From CALTSX01 sp051647685 (GTDB lineage Bacteria; Chlamydiota; Chlamydiia; Chlamydiales; CALTSX01), in contig JBOFEG010000024.1 of the NCBI GenBank assembly GCA_051647685.1, forward strand, positions 1 through 17,557: a stretch of DNA of 17,557 nucleotides, written 5' to 3'. A program made the position numbers and the translations under genes. The notes beneath the pieces are model-generated. The model did no database searches and was not told the DNA's origin. It saw only the letters and a list, made by a program, of their open reading frames with translations. Shown one piece after another: positions 11,802-17,557 of this stretch (position 1 is the stretch's first letter; the number at the start of each line of letters is the position of its first letter).

Positions 11802-13376
11802 ATGAAAAAAAAATCTACACAATCCAAGAATTCTAAAGAAATTATTATAAACATAGAATCTAAAGAACGCAGGTGTGCAATGCTGCATTTTGGAATTCTT
11901 CAAGACCTCATTGTAGAGAGAAGTCAAAGTCGTCAATTATCAGGAAATATCTATCGCGGACAAGTGACACACATTCTGCATAATATTCAATCCGCTTTTA
12001 TCGATATTAATGAAGCTGAAAACGGGTTTATTCATATTTCAGATATTATAGAAAATACACAAAAATTCCAAACTATGTTTGATATGGATTTTGAGGGGGA
12101 TATTGATTCCGCTTCTAAAAACGAATCCACTGTCCCAAGCGACGTAGATATTGCAAAACAATTACAGATTTCCCAAGCAGTCCTAGTACAAGTAGTTAAA
12201 GAGCCTATCGGAACTAAAGGTGCAAGGCTCACCTCTAATATTAGCATTCCAGGACGCTATCTTGTATTACTTCCCAATACGCCTCACAGAGGTGTATCGA
12301 AAAAAATTCAAGATCGAGCTATTCGCGATAAGTTAAAACATATTATCCGTAACTTGAAGATGCCAAGTGAAATGGGCTTCATATGTCGAACAGCTGCTAC
12401 GCATATATCGGAAGAGGACTTAATTCTCGAGGCAAATAATTTATTTAAGCTATGGCAAGACATTGTAGAAAAATTTAATAAGTCTAGCTCCCCTATATGT
12501 TTATATGAAGAATCCGATTTGATCAAGAAAGCCGTAATTATGGCAATTGATAAAAATTTTAGCCGTATTGTTGTAGATCACTATCCCACTTTCCAAAAAT
12601 TACGTTATCTAGAACAGAAATATGGTTATTCCTCTGTAACTATTGAGTTTTATCGACATGCAATTCCTATTTTTGAAAAGTTCGGTATAGAAAAAGATAT
12701 TGATAGAGCACTGAAACGGAAAGTTTGGCTTCCTAGTGGTGGTTACCTATTTTTTGATAAAACTGAAGCTATGTATACAATCGATGTAAATTCAGGAAGA
12801 AGTAGTCAATCGGATACAAAAATTGATGTAGAAGAAGCCCTTGTACACATCAATATGGAAGCTGCTCAAGAAATTGCTAGGCAATTGCGACTACGCAATA
12901 TTGGAGGCCTCATAATTTGTGACTTTATTGATATGAGGATAAAAAAGAACCAACGCAGAGTTTTAGATCGATTAAAAAATTCAATGCAAGAAGACCAGGC
13001 GAAATGCACAATACTTGGGATGAGTGAATTTGGACTTGTTGAAATGACGCGACAACGTTTGCGGGAATCATTAATTCAAACTTTGTTTACTCCATGCCCC
13101 TATTGTTTGGGTAAAGGAATGATTAAAAATCATGAGAGCATTTCGATTGAGATAGAACGAGCTGTGAGGAAACTTATTCATACCCAGAAAGATACCTCTC
13201 TTTCTTTGCATATTCATCCTCTTTTTAATCAGTATCTATTGCACCATGAAAAACATTATTTACAAAAGCTGGCGAGAAGGGGGAAAATATATCTGTCTTT
13301 CCAAACTAAAGATACTTTGCATGTAAATGAATTTGAATTTTATTCAGTAAAATACAACCAACTTATTGAGGTGTAA
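11802..13376 (+). CDS. rng: Ribonuclease E/G family endoribonuclease
   Basis: The 524 residues follow the RNase G plan. An N-terminal RNase H-like start with an embedded S1 domain (about 46-150) includes LSGNIYRGQV and AFIDINEAENGFIHISD. The S1 domain carries a longer acidic insertion than usual (about 90-120, MFDMDFEGDIDSASKNEST). The catalytic DNase I-like part has IDVNSGRSS (327-335, D328) and IICDFIDM (371-378, D374), the two Mg-binding Asp of the family. CPYCLGKG (432-439) is the zinc-link motif CPxCxGxG. There is no long disordered C-terminal scaffold, so it resembles RNase G (CafA) rather than full RNase E. It cleaves single-stranded AU-rich RNA in mRNA turnover and rRNA maturation. 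The plsB start follows one base after its stop. Confidence 0.93.
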   Translation: MKKKSTQSKNSKEIIINIESKERRCAMLHFGILQDLIVERSQSRQLSGNIYRGQVTHILHNIQSAFIDINEAENGFIHISDIIENTQKFQTMFDMDFEGDIDSASKNESTVPSDVDIAKQLQISQAVLVQVVKEPIGTKGARLTSNISIPGRYLVLLPNTPHRGVSKKIQDRAIRDKLKHIIRNLKMPSEMGFICRTAATHISEEDLILEANNLFKLWQDIVEKFNKSSSPICLYEESDLIKKAVIMAIDKNFSRIVVDHYPTFQKLRYLEQKYGYSSVTIEFYRHAIPIFEKFGIEKDIDRALKRKVWLPSGGYLFFDKTEAMYTIDVNSGRSSQSDTKIDVEEALVHINMEAAQEIARQLRLRNIGGLIICDFIDMRIKKNQRRVLDRLKNSMQEDQAKCTILGMSEFGLVEMTRQRLRESLIQTLFTPCPYCLGKGMIKNHESISIEIERAVRKLIHTQKDTSLSLHIHPLFNQYLLHHEKHYLQKLARRGKIYLSFQTKDTLHVNEFEFYSVKYNQLIEV

Positions 13377-13377
13377 C

Positions 13378-14376
13378 ATGAATTTCACCAATACTTTTAC
13401 AGATACTCCCATTCCTTCTATGATCCCTGAAAAGTATAAAAAAATACTAGAAGATTTCTTCTTTAGTTATCAAACAGTCATAAGACATTCTAAACAATCC
13501 GTATTAGATTATCTTCCTTTCTTTAGTACCTTTGTAGAACTTGTAAAAAATCAAATTGCGAATCCATATGAATTTGGACACTTTCACAAAGCAATGCGTA
13601 GTCCTATAGATTATTATCGTTTTGGAATAGAATTCCTCCGCCCTGCGGTGAACATGGAAAAATCATCAGTACTTGGCTGGGATATCTTTGCAGAAATTGA
13701 AAATCACCTAGCAAAAGGAGATAATGTTGTTTTATTTGCTAATCATCAAATTGAAGCGGATCCGCAAGCAATCAGTCTGTTGCTAGAAAAATCACACAAT
13801 CATTTAGCAGAAAATATGATATTTGTTGCTGGAGATAGAGTAATTTCTGACCCCCTTGCCGTTCCATTTAGTCTAGGAAGAAATTTGCTATGTATCTATT
13901 CGAAAAAATATCTCCATTCATCTTCCGAGGAAGAAAGTATCAAAAAACAAGAACATAATAAAAAAACTATTGCAGTTATGGCAGAATTATTACAAGTTGG
14001 GAGTAAGTGTATTTATGTTGCTCCTAGTGGTGGTAGAGACAGACCTAACGAACAAGGAATTGTTACTGTGGCTCCTTTTGATGAAAAAAGTATTGAGATG
14101 TTTTATTTAATGGGCAGTAGATCTGGCCATCCGACTCATTTCTATCCACTCGCGCTATCTACTTATCAAATCCTACCACCTCCGCAAGATCTGCAGATAG
14201 AACTTGGGGAAGCGAGAAATGTACAAGGAGGGAGTATTCATTTAGCAATTGGAAAAGAGATCGATATGGAAAATTATGTCGTACCTAACGTTGAAAGACC
14301 GGAAAAAAATAGATATTATCGATGTCAAATGATTTTTGATCAAGTAGTTGAAATGTATAATCAAATTCAAAGATAG
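13378..14376 (+). CDS. plsB: Glycerol-3-phosphate acyltransferase, soluble plant/chlamydial type
   Basis: ATG 13378 is chosen over in-frame TTG 13366 because GAGG lies about eight bases before it and it follows the rng stop directly. The 332-residue protein has the acyltransferase HX4D block as NHQIEAD (H123, D128), AGDRVISDPLAVPFSLGRN (151-169) and a phosphate-binding-like YVAPSGGRDRP (213-223). There is no membrane helix. Length, layout and the HQIEAD variant match the chloroplast-type soluble GPAT shared by plants and chlamydiae rather than the E. coli membrane PlsB. It acylates glycerol-3-phosphate at sn-1 using acyl-ACP. It is grouped with plsX and downstream of rng, the same neighbours as CT807 in Chlamydia. 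Confidence 0.93.
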   Translation: MNFTNTFTDTPIPSMIPEKYKKILEDFFFSYQTVIRHSKQSVLDYLPFFSTFVELVKNQIANPYEFGHFHKAMRSPIDYYRFGIEFLRPAVNMEKSSVLGWDIFAEIENHLAKGDNVVLFANHQIEADPQAISLLLEKSHNHLAENMIFVAGDRVISDPLAVPFSLGRNLLCIYSKKYLHSSSEEESIKKQEHNKKTIAVMAELLQVGSKCIYVAPSGGRDRPNEQGIVTVAPFDEKSIEMFYLMGSRSGHPTHFYPLALSTYQILPPPQDLQIELGEARNVQGGSIHLAIGKEIDMENYVVPNVERPEKNRYYRCQMIFDQVVEMYNQIQR

Positions 14377-14380
14377 TGTA

Positions 14381-17269
14381 ATGATTAGAGTACTATTCTG
14401 TTGTTATTTTCTTTTTTCTTTTCTATTCAGTAATATCCCAACAACTCTTGAATTTGAAAGAATTACCGACTGTAATACTCTACCTATTCATACATATTCT
14501 CTACAGAATAGAAAGACTAGTAAACTTCGCCTGTCTAATAATTTAGAAGTATGGATCATATCCGATCCTTTAGCAGAACAATCGGCCAGCGCATTATCTG
14601 TAAATGTAGGTTCTTGGCAAGACCCGATAGAATATCCCGGAACGGCTCATTTTTTAGAACATATGCTCTTCTTAGGTACAAAAAAATACCCGGTGGAAGA
14701 TGAATTTATGTCCTTCGTATCACAGGGCGGTGGTCAATCCAATGCGTACACTTTTACAGATAGAACCGTTTACGCATTTTCTATATGTCATGAGAAATTC
14801 TTGAGTGCTGTAGATCGTTTTGCTCAGTTTTTTATTGATCCTCTTTTCAACCCTTCTGGATTACAAAGGGAAATTCATGCTATTAATCAAGAAAACGATA
14901 AGAATTTAGAAAATGATTTATGGCGTGCTTGGATGGTTTTTAAAGAAACTGGTAATCCAAAACATCCTAATCATCTATTCTCTACCGGCAATAAAACTAC
15001 ACTTGCAAATATTCCAAGACAAATTGTAGAAGCATGGCATAAAGAGCATTATTCATCAGATAAGATGCATTTAGTCTTATATTCTTCTTTGCCTTTAGAT
15101 GTACTTGAGCAATTAGCAGTAACAACCTTTTCATCGATTCCTAATAATGAATATTCTCTACCTGCTATTAATCAACCTTTAATGTCTTCTGAACAACTAG
15201 GGAGTATCATATATCTAGAGCCCATCCAAATGAAAAAACAGATCGGATTCATCTGGGAATTACCGGAAGAACTTGTAGATGACGATACCCACTCCGCGAG
15301 TCTTCTCGCCTACATTTTACAAAGTAGGGCTCAGAACAGTTTATTTGAATATTTACAAAAAAATGGATTAATAGAAGAGATATCAGCAGGCATTTTGAGA
15401 CTTAGTAAAAAACAAGCTCTTTTTCAATTAGAGATAGAGGCAACCCAAAAAGGAATTATTGAGCTTGACTCGATCATTAAACAAACATTTGCAGTCCTAC
15501 AGTCTCTACAGCAAAGTTCTATACCTAGATCATTGTTTGAAGAACAAAAAGCTTTAGCAACTTTAAAATATGCGTATCAACATCGTATCAACGCTTTTAA
15601 CTATGTTATGCAACATGTAGATGCCCTTTTGACTGAGCCTCTGTCTACTTATCCAGAACGCACTACAATAGCAGTCGAATACGATCCAACTAAAATAAAT
15701 AAATTACTTTCTCATCTTAAACTCTCTAATTGTTTAACAGTAGTAACTGCTCCCGAATCACTAACTAATGTTACATCGACTCATACAGAAAAATGGCTAG
15801 GGGGAAAGTACACTATCGAAAAATTAGAATTATCCCCCACCTCCAAATCTCGAGTGGTATCAGAAAATACAGGAATTCCTATAAGTAATTCTTTTCTTCC
15901 TGATAAGTTACAACTAACTACTCTCGATAAAGACCATTTATCTAAACCATCCTGGGATGCAAAATTATTGACTAAAGATAAATCTGGAATACTGTACTTT
16001 TTACAGGATAAACATTATCTAACGCCTAAGGTTGCTTGCTATTTTGGTATTAAAACTCCCTCTCTTAATCCAAGCCCTTATTCTCATATGTTATTTGATC
16101 TTTTTCTCATTAGCCTTCAGGATAAATTAGCACCTATGATATACCAAGCTAAAAAAGCTGGGATTAAATTGGAAGCTCTCGTTACAGACTTACAGTTACA
16201 AGTCATTGTAGAGGGGTATAGTGATAAGATAGATGATGTAATTATAAATGCTTTTGATACTGTTAATAATTTTTCTCTTTCACCTGAAAAATTTACTCAT
16301 AATAAAGAGAAACTCTTGCAGAGTTATTATAATCGTATAGAGAGATTACCACTGTTTCTATCGCATGAAGTAGTTTCTCATATTCTCTATCCACATAGCC
16401 ACCGGACTCGTAGTCTTATCTCACATTTACAAGAACTTGATTATGATTCTTTTAATATTTTTTTAGAGACATGCTTGCAAAAAAACTATTTAGAAGGATT
16501 AATTTCTGGAAATTATACAGAATCTGATGCACTCATATTATGGGAAAAAATACTTGGAAAAATACCTCAAAATGAGTTTCCTCCTGAAGAACATTATAAA
16601 AAAAGTATTCTTCTTTTAAATTCTACTGATGGTCCCTATAAAATCATAGAATCAACTAATAGACAGGGCACCGCTATTCAATTACTTCTACAAAGTGGTC
16701 CTTTTTCATTTGAGAGTCTTGCCTCTGCTAAAGTTTTTGAAAATATAATCAAACAACCTTTCTTTACTACCTTACGTACACAACAACAAGTAGCTTACAT
16801 TGCACACAGCAATACACAACTTGTCGAAAATCAACTTCTTCATTTCTTTTCTGTGCACTCAAGCACTCATCACGGGGATGAATTACTGGCTAGATTCGAG
16901 TTATTTTTAGAGAGATATATAAAAGATTTTTCGGCCTGTATTTCCGAAGAAAATTTTTTGCAAGTCAAAGAAATGTTAATGCAAAAACTCCAAGTTCCTC
17001 CAGTGAACCTATTCGATTTTACAAAGAGGTTACATACACTTGCATTCACATACAATGGTGATTTTGCTTTTTATGATAAATTATATGCCGCTTTGCAAGA
17101 GTTGAGCTATCAAAATTTTCAAGCATATATTAACTCTGTATTATCGAGAAATAATCGATCGCGACTTGCAGTTATTATAGAGGGTCCCCTCCCTACAGAA
17201 AAAGACTTCATTTATAAAATCACAGATATTTCGGCTCTAAAAAAAGCAAGTAGCTACTACTCAAAATAA
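14381..17269 (+). CDS. ptr: M16A insulinase/pitrilysin-type zinc metalloprotease, exported
   Basis: ATG 14381 gives 962 residues; an in-frame TTG at 14348 inside plsB would place a charged stretch before the signal peptide and is rejected. Residues 2-17 (IRVLFCCYFLFSFLFS) form a signal sequence, so the enzyme is probably periplasmic. The inverted zinc motif HFLEH (His90, Glu93, His94) is followed by Glu171 in NQENDKN, the 77-residue distance expected for the third ligand. The substrate-binding C-terminal part contains FFTTLRTQQQVAYI, the family's 'fxxLRtxxQlGY'-like region. Its length fits a full four-domain pitrilysin that degrades short peptides in a closed chamber. It corresponds by position to CT806. 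It ends the rightward cluster and converges on the next gene. Confidence 0.93.
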   Translation: MIRVLFCCYFLFSFLFSNIPTTLEFERITDCNTLPIHTYSLQNRKTSKLRLSNNLEVWIISDPLAEQSASALSVNVGSWQDPIEYPGTAHFLEHMLFLGTKKYPVEDEFMSFVSQGGGQSNAYTFTDRTVYAFSICHEKFLSAVDRFAQFFIDPLFNPSGLQREIHAINQENDKNLENDLWRAWMVFKETGNPKHPNHLFSTGNKTTLANIPRQIVEAWHKEHYSSDKMHLVLYSSLPLDVLEQLAVTTFSSIPNNEYSLPAINQPLMSSEQLGSIIYLEPIQMKKQIGFIWELPEELVDDDTHSASLLAYILQSRAQNSLFEYLQKNGLIEEISAGILRLSKKQALFQLEIEATQKGIIELDSIIKQTFAVLQSLQQSSIPRSLFEEQKALATLKYAYQHRINAFNYVMQHVDALLTEPLSTYPERTTIAVEYDPTKINKLLSHLKLSNCLTVVTAPESLTNVTSTHTEKWLGGKYTIEKLELSPTSKSRVVSENTGIPISNSFLPDKLQLTTLDKDHLSKPSWDAKLLTKDKSGILYFLQDKHYLTPKVACYFGIKTPSLNPSPYSHMLFDLFLISLQDKLAPMIYQAKKAGIKLEALVTDLQLQVIVEGYSDKIDDVIINAFDTVNNFSLSPEKFTHNKEKLLQSYYNRIERLPLFLSHEVVSHILYPHSHRTRSLISHLQELDYDSFNIFLETCLQKNYLEGLISGNYTESDALILWEKILGKIPQNEFPPEEHYKKSILLLNSTDGPYKIIESTNRQGTAIQLLLQSGPFSFESLASAKVFENIIKQPFFTTLRTQQQVAYIAHSNTQLVENQLLHFFSVHSSTHHGDELLARFELFLERYIKDFSACISEENFLQVKEMLMQKLQVPPVNLFDFTKRLHTLAFTYNGDFAFYDKLYAALQELSYQNFQAYINSVLSRNNRSRLAVIIEGPLPTEKDFIYKITDISALKKASSYYSK

Positions 17270-17295
17270 ATTTCTTTTACTTTAATTTGTAGATT

Positions 17296-17557
17296 CTATA
17301 CTTTCCTTCCGTAACAATAATTTTTATGAGGGTTTATGACAATTTCAACTGTTTCAAATTTTATTTTTTCGAAGGTACCTTTTATATAACCACCTGCCCA
17401 ATTACAATCTATTAAACTATTTGGGAAGGAGCTAGCTGAGTCTCTAAAAGTCAGAGATGGTACTTGGGAAAAGGTAATAGAATCTTGGAACATATCTTTA
17501 AAAGCCTGGAAAACTATTAAAGCATCCGAAAATAATTTTTGCAAGTTACCCAAACGT
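17296..17557 (-). CDS. C-terminal fragment of an unrecognised protein (5' end beyond the window)
   Basis: The minus strand is open from the right edge through 86 codons to TAG 17298-17296. The visible part begins RLGNLQKLFSDALIVFQAFK and contains an amphipathic helix-like start, then LTFRDSASSFPNSLIDCNWA and a beta-rich end (KFETVEIVINPHKNYCYGRK). Because the frame is still open at the edge, no start codon within it should be assumed. I do not recognise a family and saw no membrane segment. It converges on ptr with 26 bases between the stops, and no clear hairpin terminator lies between them. Confidence 0.6.
   Translation of the reverse strand, partial: RLGNLQKLFSDALIVFQAFKDMFQDSITFSQVPSLTFRDSASSFPNSLIDCNWAGGYIKGTFEKIKFETVEIVINPHKNYCYGRKV

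Noticed and set aside
1..17557. tRNA genes, rRNA, CRISPR arrays, riboswitches, origin near rpmH
   Set aside because: No cloverleaf-like sequence, regular direct-repeat array, known riboswitch core or DnaA-box cluster was visible by eye; weak cases could be missed without a search.

Overview
The window is chromosomal DNA of an AT-rich member of the Chlamydiales, probably a 'chlamydia-like' lineage outside Chlamydiaceae. The basis is gene content and order: divergent rpmJ-rpsN and rpmH-rnpA, a zinc-free chlamydial-type L36, and the run yceD-rpmF-plsX-rng-plsB-ptr, which as I recall is the order CT809/CT810/CT811/CT808/CT807/CT806 region of Chlamydia trachomatis. The plsB is the soluble plant/chlamydial type. 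Exact family or genus cannot be fixed from sequence reading alone.

Region 1-922 (minus strand) is the first ~307 residues of a secreted, extremely glycine-rich, beta-helix-like surface protein. It runs off the left edge. A run of nine G lies immediately before or at its start codon and a run of eight G lies inside the gene, so it is a candidate phase-variable (contingency) locus.

Region 940-2950 is an accessory patch with signs of decay. It holds a small minus-strand reading frame, a zinc-ribbon gene broken by one extra A in an A8 run, and three tandem copies of an unrecognised ~131-residue gene. The first copy is a 5'-truncated remnant, the second is intact, and the third is interrupted by one in-frame TAA.

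Region 2953-4486 begins with a small membrane protein carrying a C-terminal GYF_2 domain. Then come divergent ribosomal genes, rpmJ-rpsN leftward and rpmH-rnpA rightward, each with a recognisable sigma-70-type promoter in the ~140 bp between them.

Region 4094-17269 is a dense rightward series with overlaps or very short gaps: rnpA, a UvrD/Rep helicase, a Tsr3/DTW-like protein, poly(A) polymerase pcnB, an alpha/beta hydrolase, lpxB, yceD, rpmF, plsX, rng, plsB and an M16 insulinase (ptr). The set links RNA processing and decay (rnpA, pcnB, rng, the Tsr3-like protein), ribosomal proteins (L34, L32), and envelope or phospholipid synthesis (lpxB, plsX, plsB). The last 262 bases hold the C-terminal part of an unrecognised convergent minus-strand gene. 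I saw no tRNA, rRNA, CRISPR array, complete insertion sequence or origin.
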